From: an uncultured Lachnospiraceae bacterium
Lineage (GTDB): Bacteria; Bacillota; Clostridia; Lachnospirales; Lachnospiraceae
Direction of reading: 5' to 3'
Assembly: GCA_910588885.1 (NCBI GenBank)
Contig: CAJUSQ010000052.1
Location: 7,814-18,886 of the forward strand
Length of the DNA: 11,073 nt
The position numbers and the translations under genes are program-made. Below the pieces are notes generated by a model that was given only the letters and a program-made list of their open reading frames with translations, ran no database searches and was not told the DNA's origin. Shown one piece after another: positions 1 through 7,024 of the stretch. The first letter of the stretch is position 1. Every line of letters starts with the position of its first letter.

Positions 1-184
1 CTCTATTTCTAAGAGTCGCTCGGCGCTCTCCGCAAGTGTTACAGACTGTTGACTCCGCTGCCAGAAGGAAGCTGCCGAAGGGACTGTCATGAAGCCGGAA
101 AAGCCCGGCGGCCAAAGCAGCCGTTTCTGCCAGCATAAACATCATCAGCCAAAACCGTTTCCATGACCATCTATCTTCCAGCAT
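1..184 (-). CDS. Partial small membrane protein, N-terminus only (runs off left edge)
   Basis: An open frame of 61 codons starts at the ATG at 184-182 and is still open at the window edge. The ATG overlaps the last 14 bp of phoH and is preceded by AGAGG at 8 nt, so translational coupling to phoH is likely. The visible protein starts MLEDRWSWKRFWLMMFMLAE and has one hydrophobic stretch at about residues 11-28, fitting a signal anchor or first membrane helix. In Bacillus the gene after phoH encodes the 7TM-HD phosphodiesterase PgpH (YqfF). The position would allow that, but I recognise no PgpH residues here. The last 15 or so residues (TVCNTCGERRATLRNR) are Cys/Arg-rich and look unlike a membrane protein, so the gene may be short or interrupted near the edge. 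Function unknown. Confidence 0.55.
   Translation of the reverse strand, partial: MLEDRWSWKRFWLMMFMLAETAALAAGLFRLHDSPFGSFLLAAESTVCNTCGERRATLRNR
12..29. repeat. Small hairpin at left edge
   Basis: agag-t-cgc / gcg-ctct pairs around a three-base loop (12-29), with one bulged base. It lies within the 3' part of the visible fragment of the partial membrane protein, where the translated residues stop looking membrane-like. It may be part of a dispersed repeat that interrupts or ends that gene. Confidence 0.3.
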
Positions 185-1286
185 GATAAGTACCTCTGTT
201 TTCCCGCCTGCGGGAGGCTTCCTTCCCCCGGCTTGCCGGATATTGCCTCCGGTAGTTCTGGTCTTCTGCCCGCTTTCCGTTTCTTGCTTCCCGCTTTTCA
301 CTTCTTGCTTCGCGATTTTCGTTCTTCGCTTCGCGTTTCTCGTATTCTTCGTAGGCCAATACAATGCGCTGTACCAGAGGATGCCGTACCACGTCGCTGC
401 TGGTCAGGCGGCAAATGCCGATGCCCTCTACCTTCCGCAGCACCTGAAGGGCCACGTCCAATCCGGACACGGCAAAGGGAGCCAGGTCCTTCTGGGTGGC
501 ATCCCCGGTAATGACCACCTTGGAGCCGAACCCGATCCTGGTCAAAAACATCTTCATCTGGGCCGGGGTGGTATTCTGTGCTTCATCCAGAATAATAAAC
601 GCATTGTCCAGGGTTCTGCCCCGCATATACGCCAGGGGCGCAACCTCGATCAGCCCTTTTTCCGTATTCTTCTGAAAGCTCTCCGCCCCCATAATCTGAT
701 GGAGGGCATCGTACAGAGGCCGAAGGTAGGGGTCTACCTTGCTCTGCAAATCCCCGGGCAGAAAGCCCAGCTTCTCACCGGCCTCAATGGCCGGACGGGT
801 CAGGATAATCCGTCCCACCTCTTCGTTTTTAAAAGCCGTGATCGCCATGGCCATGGCCAGGTAGGTCTTTCCGGTTCCGGCCGGGCCAATGCCGAATACG
901 ATCATCTGCTTGCGTATTGCATCCACATAGGCTTTCTGCCCTAAGGTTTTCGGCTTTACAGGCTTGCCGTTTATGGTATGGCAGATCAGTTCCCGGTCGA
1001 TTTCCGACAAGGCATCCTCCTTATCCTCAAAGGTCAGGGAGACGGCATAGTCTACATTCTGTTCCGTAATCTGGTTTCCCCGCCTGGAAAGCTCCAGCAG
1101 CTGGGAAAACACCCTGGAAGCCTTGGAAATATCCGATTCCCGCCCCAGCAGCTTCATGCCCTCCTCCCGCATTACCGCAGTCACATGGAACGCCCGTTCT
1201 ATTTTCTTCATATGTGCGTCAAACTGGCCGAAGATATTGGCTATATGTTCAGTTGGTATATTGATTGTCCGTTCTGTCAGACTCAT
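171..1286 (-). CDS. phoH: PhoH-like ATPase with repeat-extended C-terminus
   Basis: This is a 371-residue cytosolic P-loop ATPase of the PhoH family (the PhoH domain resembles superfamily 1 helicase cores; its cellular role is probably in RNA metabolism but not settled). Walker A is GPAGTGKT at 134-141, Walker B IILDEAQN at 231-238, and the sensor-like GDATQKDL at 261-268. The conserved family end, SDVVRHPLVQRIVLAYE, is at 297-313, and most relatives stop soon after it. Here about 55 very basic residues follow, beginning with four heptads (316-343). The ATG at 1286 is preceded by GGAAGGG and lies 38 bp inside the end of yqfD, giving the yqfC-yqfD-phoH order seen in many spore-forming Firmicutes. 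The next gene overlaps its stop by 14 bp. The family call is firm; the meaning of the tail is open. Confidence 0.95.
   Translation of the reverse strand: MSLTERTINIPTEHIANIFGQFDAHMKKIERAFHVTAVMREEGMKLLGRESDISKASRVFSQLLELSRRGNQITEQNVDYAVSLTFEDKEDALSEIDRELICHTINGKPVKPKTLGQKAYVDAIRKQMIVFGIGPAGTGKTYLAMAMAITAFKNEEVGRIILTRPAIEAGEKLGFLPGDLQSKVDPYLRPLYDALHQIMGAESFQKNTEKGLIEVAPLAYMRGRTLDNAFIILDEAQNTTPAQMKMFLTRIGFGSKVVITGDATQKDLAPFAVSGLDVALQVLRKVEGIGICRLTSSDVVRHPLVQRIVLAYEEYEKREAKNENREARSEKREARNGKRAEDQNYRRQYPASRGKEASRRRENRGTYHAGR
203..239. repeat. Two short GC-rich palindromes inside the phoH tail
   Basis: Two perfect 5-bp-stem palindromes occur close together: cccgc-ct-gcggg at 203-214 and ccggc-tt-gccgg at 228-239. 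They fall in the last codons of phoH, just upstream of the ribosome binding site of the next gene. They could form small mRNA hairpins, or be part of a repeat that was inserted into the 3' end of phoH. No T-run follows, so they are not a terminator. Confidence 0.6.
258..341 (-). repeat. Four tandem 21-bp units in the phoH 3' end
   Basis: Read on the minus strand, this stretch encodes EKREAKN, ENREARS, EKREARN and the more diverged GKRAEDQ. These are four consecutive 21-nt units in the phoH frame, corresponding to residues 316-343. The DNA copies are similar but not identical (plus-strand core ttcttgcttc or ttcttcgctt). Unit length is a multiple of three, so copy-number change would keep the frame. 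The encoded peptide is highly charged and probably helical or disordered. Confidence 0.85.
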
Positions 1287-2520
1287 TTTCCATCTGCCCT
1301 TCCTGCTGTATTTCTGTCTTCTGCCTTCGTCCGATCGGCTCGATCACCTTTAAGCTTCCCGAAGCCCGGCAGGTCTTTCCCTCTACTACTATAATAACAT
1401 TATTTTCTATAATTTGAACCCCTTTTTGTTCTAATTTTTTACAAAATTCCGCCAATTTATTCTCGGCCAGGGCTTTTGCTTCCGATTCGGTGTAGGTTTT
1501 CTCCTTTAAAACGTATTCTTTCGCCTCTTCCCGATACAGTACAATCGGCAGGTAAAAGCTTTCCCCGATCTTTAACGGAAGCTCTGACGTGACCTTGTCG
1601 CAATAGCGAAAATGATGGTTTCCAAAGGGCAGGCGGATCTGCTTTTGAAAAAAAGAAATCTGCCAGGATTTTTTCGTGGCCCCGGTAAAAACCTTGTCCT
1701 GATAATCCAGGGAAAAATGATCCTCATATTCATAGACCGTGGTGCCCAAAATATCCGCGTCCGAGCTGCAATACTGGTAATTCACGATTTCCCCGGCATC
1801 GTTGTAAATTGGAAGACGGCCTTCCACCAGCAGATCCCCGGCCGCAACCTGGCTGCCCTTTTCCACATGGGGCGTCCCCTTCCGGGTAAAAATCTGAAAT
1901 ATTTCCGCGTCCTTCTCGGCTACCAGGTCGCTGGGCGCCGTCTCCCCGGCGGCATCCTCTGCAGGCTCCGCCGTCTGGTTCGTGGCCAGGTTTTCCTGGA
2001 TGTCGATAATCAGCCGGGTCCCCTGGATCTTCACGGAAGCCCAGATCACGTCCTCATACTGGCTCCGCAAAAGCTCCTCTAACGCAGCACAGTCCAGCCT
2101 GCTTTTTGGTATTCCATGGTATACCTCATTTTCCTCCAAAAATTTTAATATGGTGCTGTCGGTCTGGTGCTGGTTCCCCTGAATCTGGATATTCCAGATA
2201 AACAGGGACAGGACATACAGGGCTGCGCCGCAAAAGAATATCCCGCCGAAAAAAAGCTTTCGCTTCCGGTAACGGTGCAGCCAGAAGGGCAGCCCGTACC
2301 GCTGTAAAATGATAAGCCTTGTCTTTGTTTTCCGAAGAAGGGGCTTCAGCTGACGAAAGCCCCGGACGCTTATACAGAATTCATAATGCTCCTCCCGGTA
2401 TTCCAGATTCCAAATCAGGATGTTCCGGTTGCTGCATAGATTTAAAAAGCGCTCCGGCGCATACCCGGTGAGCCTTACCCTCACATAGCCCTGAAAAAAT
2501 TTCAGCTTTTCCGCAAACAA
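1249..2520 (-). CDS. yqfD: Sporulation protein YqfD
   Basis: This 423-residue protein matches the YqfD family, membrane proteins made in the mother cell during sporulation and needed for normal spore formation in Bacillus. A cytoplasmic N-terminal region of about 85 residues (basic at the end, HRYRKRKL) precedes one transmembrane helix at about 88-110. A large, presumably extracytoplasmic region follows (about 111-400), with an acidic, low-complexity stretch near 180-203. The start codon is TTG at 2520-2518, chosen because AAGGAG sits 7 nt upstream and no ATG is nearby. The C-terminus overlaps phoH by 38 bp. yqfC lies 58 bp upstream. Its presence is the clearest sign that the host makes endospores or descends from a spore former. 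Confidence 0.93.
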   Translation of the reverse strand: MFAEKLKFFQGYVRVRLTGYAPERFLNLCSNRNILIWNLEYREEHYEFCISVRGFRQLKPLLRKTKTRLIILQRYGLPFWLHRYRKRKLFFGGIFFCGAALYVLSLFIWNIQIQGNQHQTDSTILKFLEENEVYHGIPKSRLDCAALEELLRSQYEDVIWASVKIQGTRLIIDIQENLATNQTAEPAEDAAGETAPSDLVAEKDAEIFQIFTRKGTPHVEKGSQVAAGDLLVEGRLPIYNDAGEIVNYQYCSSDADILGTTVYEYEDHFSLDYQDKVFTGATKKSWQISFFQKQIRLPFGNHHFRYCDKVTSELPLKIGESFYLPIVLYREEAKEYVLKEKTYTESEAKALAENKLAEFCKKLEQKGVQIIENNVIIVVEGKTCRASGSLKVIEPIGRRQKTEIQQEGQMENESDRTDNQYTN

Positions 2521-2578
2521 CTTCTCTCTCCTTCCAGGTTCTGATGGCGATCCTTCTCAATGCTCTCTGGATACATCC

Positions 2579-2860
2579 TCATGGGTCATAGATAATCTGA
2601 TGGATACATCCGGTGATTTTCATTTCATCATTGGTATAATATTCCACCAGCAGGCATTTGCCGTTGACCTGAACCTGGCAGCCCTTTGTCTGCAGCCGTA
2701 TTTTTTCACTGGTATACTCCAGGATTCCCTTATAATTCTCAATTAAGACCTCGGATTTCCCGGTTGCCGTCACAATGACCGCCCCGTACATAATATCCTT
2801 CGGCAGTTCCAGCGATTCCACAATATTCGATTTTACTTTTTTTAATCTCTGTTTTCCCAT
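2579..2860 (-). CDS. yqfC: Sporulation protein YqfC (YabP/YqfC family)
   Basis: This 93-residue protein fits the small YabP/YqfC family, whose members are made during sporulation; YqfC is the usual partner encoded just before YqfD. The recognisable core includes SLELPKDIMYG near the start, the IENYKGILEYTSEKIRL segment (about 41-57), and the closing ITGCIHQIIYDP. There is no signal peptide or membrane helix. The start at 2860 has only a weak GTGAAG just upstream, and a sigma-E-like promoter lies almost on top of the start codon. The gene follows pdp by 55 bp, so it may be read both from its own promoter and by read-through. Confidence 0.92.
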   Translation of the reverse strand: MGKQRLKKVKSNIVESLELPKDIMYGAVIVTATGKSEVLIENYKGILEYTSEKIRLQTKGCQVQVNGKCLLVEYYTNDEMKITGCIHQIIYDP

Positions 2861-2865
2861 ACTTC

Positions 2866-2894
2866 ACTATATGTGGAAAACCTCTGTCTTATTC
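2866..2894 (-). promoter_or_regulatory. Possible sigma-E-type promoter for yqfC
   Basis: On the minus strand GAATAAG (2894-2888) and CATATAGT (2873-2866) are separated by 14 bp, close to the known sigma-E pattern (-35 around ATA, -10 CATA-like, 13-15 bp apart). yqfC belongs to the sigma-E regulon in Bacillus. The weakness is position: transcription would start at or within a few bases of the yqfC ATG at 2860. Confidence 0.4.
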
Positions 2895-2915
2895 CTGAGG
2901 GAAACAGGCAGTTTT

Positions 2916-4223
2916 TTACCCCGTTACAATCCCTTTGACCATCGGGACCGGAGCCGGTTTTTCCTCCCCGATCTCATAGGCCCTGACGATTTTTCCATAG
3001 GCTTCGATGGCCTTTTCCATGTCATTGGCATAAATAATTGCCAGGCTGTCGCCGGGAGCCACCGCGTCGCCCCGTTTTTTCTCCAATAAAATCCCTACGG
3101 AAAGGTCGATGACGCTGTCCTTCGTGGTACGCCCGCCGCCCAAAACCAGGCTGGCCAAACCCACCTCCTGCGCCAGAATCCGCTGCACATAGCCGGACTG
3201 GGTATTCTCCACCTTCAGCAGATGCTTCGCATTGGGAAGGAGCTGGGGATTGGATACAAAGCTGTCATCCCCACCCTGGTTCTTTACAAATTCCTTAAAT
3301 TTTTCCAGCGCGCTCCCATTTATTATAACTTGTTTTAATTTTTCCAAAGCTTCTTCCGGCGCAGCGGCAGCGCCGCCCAAAAGGGCCATCCGGGTCCCCA
3401 GGGCATAGACCACCTCCATCAGATCTGCCGGGCCCTGGCCGTTCAGGGAAAGGATCGCCTCCTTCACTTCCAGGATATTGCCCACGGCATTGCCCAGGGG
3501 CTGGTCCATATCCGTCACTACTGCCACCGTTTCCCGTCCGGCGCCGTTTCCGATGCGCACCATTTCCCGGGCCAGGGCAAAGGCGTCCTCCTCCTTCTGC
3601 ATAAACGCGCCGTTTCCGGTTTTTACATCCAATACGATGGCGTCCGCGCCTGATGCCAGCTTTTTACTCATAATACTGCCGGCAATCAGGGAAAGCTGGT
3701 TTACGGTGGCGGTCACGTCCCGGAGGGCGTACAGCTTCTTGTCCGCCGGGGCCAGGTTGGCCGTCTGCCCCATAATTGCCATACCCACGGTTTTGACCGC
3801 ATCAAAGAACTGTCGTTCGGTTAATCCGGTGGTAAATCCCGGAAAGCATTCCAGCTTATCAATGGTCCCTCCGGTGTGGCCCAGCCCCCGGCCGGACATT
3901 TTCGCCACCGGAATCCCCAGGGCCGCAATCATGGGGGCCAGCACCAGGGAGGTCTTATCTCCCACCCCTCCGGTACTGTGCTTATCGACCTTTTTCCCGG
4001 GGATTTCCGACAGGTCCAGCACATCCCCGCTATCCCGCATGGCAAGGGTCAGCTCCAGTGTTTCCGCATCCGTCATTCCCTGAAAGCAAATGGCCATCAT
4101 CATGGCGGACATTTGATAGTCCGGAATTTCACCCTTGGTATAGCCTTGAATCATAAAGGAAATTTCTTCCTTTGTCAAGGGTGTCCCCTGCTTTTTCTTT
4201 TGAATCAAATCATACATCCTCAT
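2916..4223 (-). CDS. pdp: Pyrimidine-nucleoside phosphorylase
   Basis: The enzyme cleaves uridine, deoxyuridine and thymidine with phosphate to the base and (deoxy)ribose-1-phosphate, in nucleoside salvage. With the start at 4223 it has 435 residues, the usual family length. Family marks are KHSTGGVGDK at 81-90 (phosphate loop), the signature SGRGLGHTGGTIDKLE at 110-125, YALRDVTATV at 165-174 and SIMSKK at 183-188, which together cover the nucleoside- and phosphate-binding sites. An upstream in-frame extension to 4376 was rejected because it lies in cysK and lacks family similarity. AAGGAG stands 8 nt before the ATG, and ATGA is shared with the cysK stop, so translation is probably coupled. 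DeoA (thymidine phosphorylase) is the close alternative; Pdp is favoured for a Firmicute. Confidence 0.95.
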   Translation of the reverse strand: MRMYDLIQKKKQGTPLTKEEISFMIQGYTKGEIPDYQMSAMMMAICFQGMTDAETLELTLAMRDSGDVLDLSEIPGKKVDKHSTGGVGDKTSLVLAPMIAALGIPVAKMSGRGLGHTGGTIDKLECFPGFTTGLTERQFFDAVKTVGMAIMGQTANLAPADKKLYALRDVTATVNQLSLIAGSIMSKKLASGADAIVLDVKTGNGAFMQKEEDAFALAREMVRIGNGAGRETVAVVTDMDQPLGNAVGNILEVKEAILSLNGQGPADLMEVVYALGTRMALLGGAAAAPEEALEKLKQVIINGSALEKFKEFVKNQGGDDSFVSNPQLLPNAKHLLKVENTQSGYVQRILAQEVGLASLVLGGGRTTKDSVIDLSVGILLEKKRGDAVAPGDSLAIIYANDMEKAIEAYGKIVRAYEIGEEKPAPVPMVKGIVTG

Positions 4224-5170
4224 GGCTGCTGCTCCTTTGTCGCGCCTGTAAACAGGGGGGTGGAAAAATATCGTTCCGCCGTATCCGGCAGAATCGTCAC
4301 TACCGTCTTCCCTTTTCCCAGCTTCCGGGCCAGCTTCAACGCCGCCGCCACATTGGTGCCGCTGGAAATCCCGCACATAATGCCTTCAAGCCTTGCCAGG
4401 TCCCGGGCGGTCTGTAAGGCTTCCTCGTCCGATACGATGTAAATCTCATCGTAGATTTCCTGATTCAGCACCTTTGGCACCACGCCGTCCCCGATTCCCA
4501 TCTGGATATGGGTGCCTACGGTGCCCCCGGCCAGAATCGCCGCGTTTTCCGGCTCTACGGCCCAGATCTTCATATCCGGATTCAGGGCTTTTAAGGTTTC
4601 CCCGATTCCGGTAATGGTTCCTCCGGTGCCGATGCCGGAGCAGAAGCCATGGATGGGCCCGGCCACCTGCTCTAAAATCTCCAACCCCGTATGATGCCTA
4701 TGTACCCGGGGATTCGCTTCGTTTTCAAACTGCTGGGGGACGAACACCCGGGGATTTTCGGCCGCCATGCGCTTTGCTGTATTGACGCACTCGTCGATGC
4801 ATTCCCCGATATTTCCGGCGTCGTGGACCAAAATCACCTTCGCCCCGTAATTTTCCACCAGAAGCCTGCGCTCCCGGCTGACGGAATCCGGCATGATGAT
4901 TACGGTTTCATAGCCCTTTACCGCTCCTACCAGGGCCAGGCCGATTCCCTGGTTGCCGCTGGTAGGTTCCACAATAATTGAATCCTGATTTAATATTCCG
5001 TCTTCTTCCGCCTGGGCAATCATGCTGTAGGCGGTTCTTGTTTTCACGGAGCCCCCTACGTTCAGCCCTTCGAATTTCACCAGGACCCGGGCGCCTTCGG
5101 GGCCTGCCATCCGATTCAGGCGGATCATGGGGGTGTGGCCGATTGCTTCTAAAATATCACTGTATATCAT
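4220..5170 (-). CDS. cysK: Cysteine synthase (O-acetylserine sulfhydrylase family)
   Basis: This is a 316-residue, fold-type II PLP enzyme expected to make cysteine from O-acetylserine and sulfide. The PLP lysine is probably K43 in GGSVKTRTA; the substrate loop is PTSGNQG at 69-75; the phosphate loop GTGGT is at 181-185; GISSG is at 267-271; and LPDTAERYFST at 294-304 is typical of the sulfhydrylases. Two positions differ from the textbook enzyme: VGGSVKTR in place of PGGSVKDR, and SGNQG in place of SGNTG. I believe this pattern recurs in clostridial homologues, but exact substrate use is not proven by sequence. The ATG at 5170 has AGGAG 7 nt upstream. The mutS-like gene ends 46 bp before it and pdp overlaps its stop by 4 bp, so the three look like one transcript. 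No cysE is in view. Confidence 0.9.
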   Translation of the reverse strand: MIYSDILEAIGHTPMIRLNRMAGPEGARVLVKFEGLNVGGSVKTRTAYSMIAQAEEDGILNQDSIIVEPTSGNQGIGLALVGAVKGYETVIIMPDSVSRERRLLVENYGAKVILVHDAGNIGECIDECVNTAKRMAAENPRVFVPQQFENEANPRVHRHHTGLEILEQVAGPIHGFCSGIGTGGTITGIGETLKALNPDMKIWAVEPENAAILAGGTVGTHIQMGIGDGVVPKVLNQEIYDEIYIVSDEEALQTARDLARLEGIMCGISSGTNVAAALKLARKLGKGKTVVTILPDTAERYFSTPLFTGATKEQQP

Positions 5171-5216
5171 TGTTCTGCTCCTATCTTTGTTCTAAATGAT
5201 GACTGCCAGATTTTTC

Positions 5217-6872
5217 TTATGAAGGGCCGGACAGATGAAGCCCCTCTGTTGCTGCAATCAGCTTTTGGGCCGCATCAGTCACTTCCTCCGGAAAGCCCAG
5301 GACCTTAAGCAGCTTAATGGCGTTGCTGTCGCCGCCGATGCCTGTTCTGATGCGGTAGTCAAAGCGGATGTCCTGTTCCTCCATCCGGCTTTCAAAATAA
5401 TAGCAATCATACTGCCGATGCAGCTTTTCTACCAGCTCCATATCGTGGGTGGCGGCCAGGGTCAGGCAGTTTCGTCCGGAAAAATACTGAAGTACGGCTT
5501 CCGAAGCCGCCAGCCGCTCTCTGGTATTGGTGCCTTTTAGGATTTCATCAATGACGCAGAGCACCGGGATTCCCAGGTCTACCGCGTCCAGCATCCGTTT
5601 CAGATATTTTACCTCCCGGATATAATAACTTTCCCCGGACAGAAGATCGTCCCGGACCGCCATGGAGGTCATAACCGCAAGCCGGGGCAGGCTCAAAGCC
5701 TGAGCGGCGCAGGTATGCAGGGTCTGGGCCAGAATCACGTTTATGGCCAATGCTTTCATAAAGGTGGACTTTCCGGAAGCATTGGCCCCGGTAATCAGGG
5801 AGCTGGCCGTCATATGAAAATCATTTCCCACAGCCTCTGGAATCAGCGGATGATACAGCCCCTCCCCTTTGATCGAAAGGTCTTTTTGAAAATCAGGCCC
5901 GCACACGGCCGGAAGGCTGGCCCGGAAGGACGCGACGGAAATGGACAGATCCACTTTTCCCACAAATTCATATAATTGCAAGACCTGTTCCTGCTTCCCC
6001 TCAATCATTTTTGCAATATGATTAAAAACGGAAAGGTCGTAAAGGGTAATGCCGTAGAGATAATCCGCCAACAAGGCCATGGGATCTCCCGTCATACCGG
6101 AATTCCGCCTGATCTGCAGCCCGCGAATCAGCCGTTTCATTTTTTTCAGGCTGTTCAAAGCGGAAGCAAAGTCGTTCGCTGCGGCTAACTCCTTCCACTT
6201 TGGTTCTTTTTCTATTTTTTCACAAAAACAGATCACCTGCCGTAGGTTTAACAGGGCATGCAGAAAGGCTTCGTATTTACTTTTTGTAACAGTATAAATA
6301 CCCAGATTAAGCACTGCAAAAAGGACTGCCGCCCCAATTCCCAGGGCGTTTTTGGTAAAAATGCCCACCAGGATACTGGAAAAAAGCAGGACCTGCAGGA
6401 TATGATACAGGGCCGTGTTTCCGATCTGGCACAACGCGGAGTGCTTTAAAAACTGGGGAAGATAATAGGCTTCCTCCCGTTTCCCGATTTCCGCCAAGGC
6501 TTCCTCCAGCTCGATCCGCTCTTCTTCCCGTTCCTTATAAAATGCCTGCTGCCATTCAAACTGCTCCCAGTCCTCCCCGGGCTCTAAATGGTGCAGCCGC
6601 CGGTACAGCACCTGTTCCCCAATGTAGCATTTCGTCTGGTTGACCCGTAAAAACACCTCATCCATTTCCAGATCGTTCCAGGTAATCTCATCCAGCTGCC
6701 TGCTGCCCTCCAGGGAATCCCGGGATTCTTCATAATAAATGCGGATACGGGGAAGCCGTTCCCGTACCCGGTCAAGACGCGGATCCTTGCAGGGGTCTGA
6801 TCCGAAGGCTGCTTTGATCCATGCACGCCTGCGCCGGTAATTTTCCCGACATAGTATACTTCCGATCCCCAT
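5217..6872 (-). CDS. Membrane-anchored MutS-like ATPase
   Basis: This 551-residue protein carries a MutS-type C-terminal ATPase: Walker A TGANASGKST at 361-370, the ABC-like signature region SGESYYIREVK at 412-422, Walker B VLCVIDEILKGTN at 437-449, and THD at 475-477. It lacks the N-terminal mismatch-binding domain of MutS and the C-terminal Smr nuclease of MutS2. Instead it has two adjacent hydrophobic helices at about 155-171 and 176-195, which should place it in the membrane with the ATPase inside the cell. Such proteins are annotated simply as MutS-family DNA mismatch repair proteins; a repair role is not established for this type. The start at 6872 was chosen over 6947 because AAAGGAG precedes it and the earlier start would lie over the promoter -10. 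It is the first gene after a clear promoter and leads into cysK. Confidence 0.88.
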   Translation of the reverse strand: MGIGSILCRENYRRRRAWIKAAFGSDPCKDPRLDRVRERLPRIRIYYEESRDSLEGSRQLDEITWNDLEMDEVFLRVNQTKCYIGEQVLYRRLHHLEPGEDWEQFEWQQAFYKEREEERIELEEALAEIGKREEAYYLPQFLKHSALCQIGNTALYHILQVLLFSSILVGIFTKNALGIGAAVLFAVLNLGIYTVTKSKYEAFLHALLNLRQVICFCEKIEKEPKWKELAAANDFASALNSLKKMKRLIRGLQIRRNSGMTGDPMALLADYLYGITLYDLSVFNHIAKMIEGKQEQVLQLYEFVGKVDLSISVASFRASLPAVCGPDFQKDLSIKGEGLYHPLIPEAVGNDFHMTASSLITGANASGKSTFMKALAINVILAQTLHTCAAQALSLPRLAVMTSMAVRDDLLSGESYYIREVKYLKRMLDAVDLGIPVLCVIDEILKGTNTRERLAASEAVLQYFSGRNCLTLAATHDMELVEKLHRQYDCYYFESRMEEQDIRFDYRIRTGIGGDSNAIKLLKVLGFPEEVTDAAQKLIAATEGLHLSGPS

Positions 6873-6937
6873 ATTGCTCCTTTCCCGACCGTCTGAACGG
6901 AATATACGCTGCAAACGCCGAAACTTTTCTAACCTAC

Positions 6938-6966
6938 ATTGTAACACAGACCGGGAAAGGGCGCAA
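6938..6966 (-). promoter_or_regulatory. Extended -10 vegetative promoter for the mutS-like/cysK/pdp run
   Basis: On the minus strand TTGCGC (6966-6961) and TACAAT (6943-6938) are 17 bp apart, and the -10 is preceded by TG one base upstream (TGTTACAAT), an extended -10. Expected transcription start is near 6931, giving a leader of about 60 nt before the ATG at 6872. The rest of the 152-bp gap (6873-7024) shows no gene and no convincing terminator after the GNAT gene. Confidence 0.65.
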
Positions 6967-7024
6967 ATGGAAACGACTTTTCGGATTCGTTACCGGTAGC
7001 CTGCGGAAAACAGAGCTCCCTTTT

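Noticed and set aside
183..944. Long plus-strand open frame opposite phoH
   Set aside because: It is a shadow of the phoH gene: Cys/His/Arg-rich, low-complexity translation with no recognisable domain and no ribosome binding site.
2502..2582. A 26-codon minus-strand frame between yqfC and yqfD, with its ATG overlapping the yqfC stop
   Set aside because: It has no ribosome binding site of its own, and its second half covers the strong site and start of yqfD; probably chance.
2893..2917. Possible plus-strand terminator (cctg...cagg followed by a T-run)
   Set aside because: The stem is only about 4 bp and no plus-strand gene leads into it.
2568..4223. Shared 14-mer CCATGAGGATGTAT at the yqfC stop and at the pdp start
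   Set aside because: It is too short and in unrelated coding contexts; likely coincidence.
4224..4376. N-terminal extension of pdp
   Set aside because: It lies inside cysK in another frame, has no family similarity, and a better start with AAGGAG at 8 nt exists at 4223.
3478..4442. Plus-strand open frames opposite pdp
   Set aside because: They mirror a strongly conserved minus-strand enzyme; the translations have no domain features.
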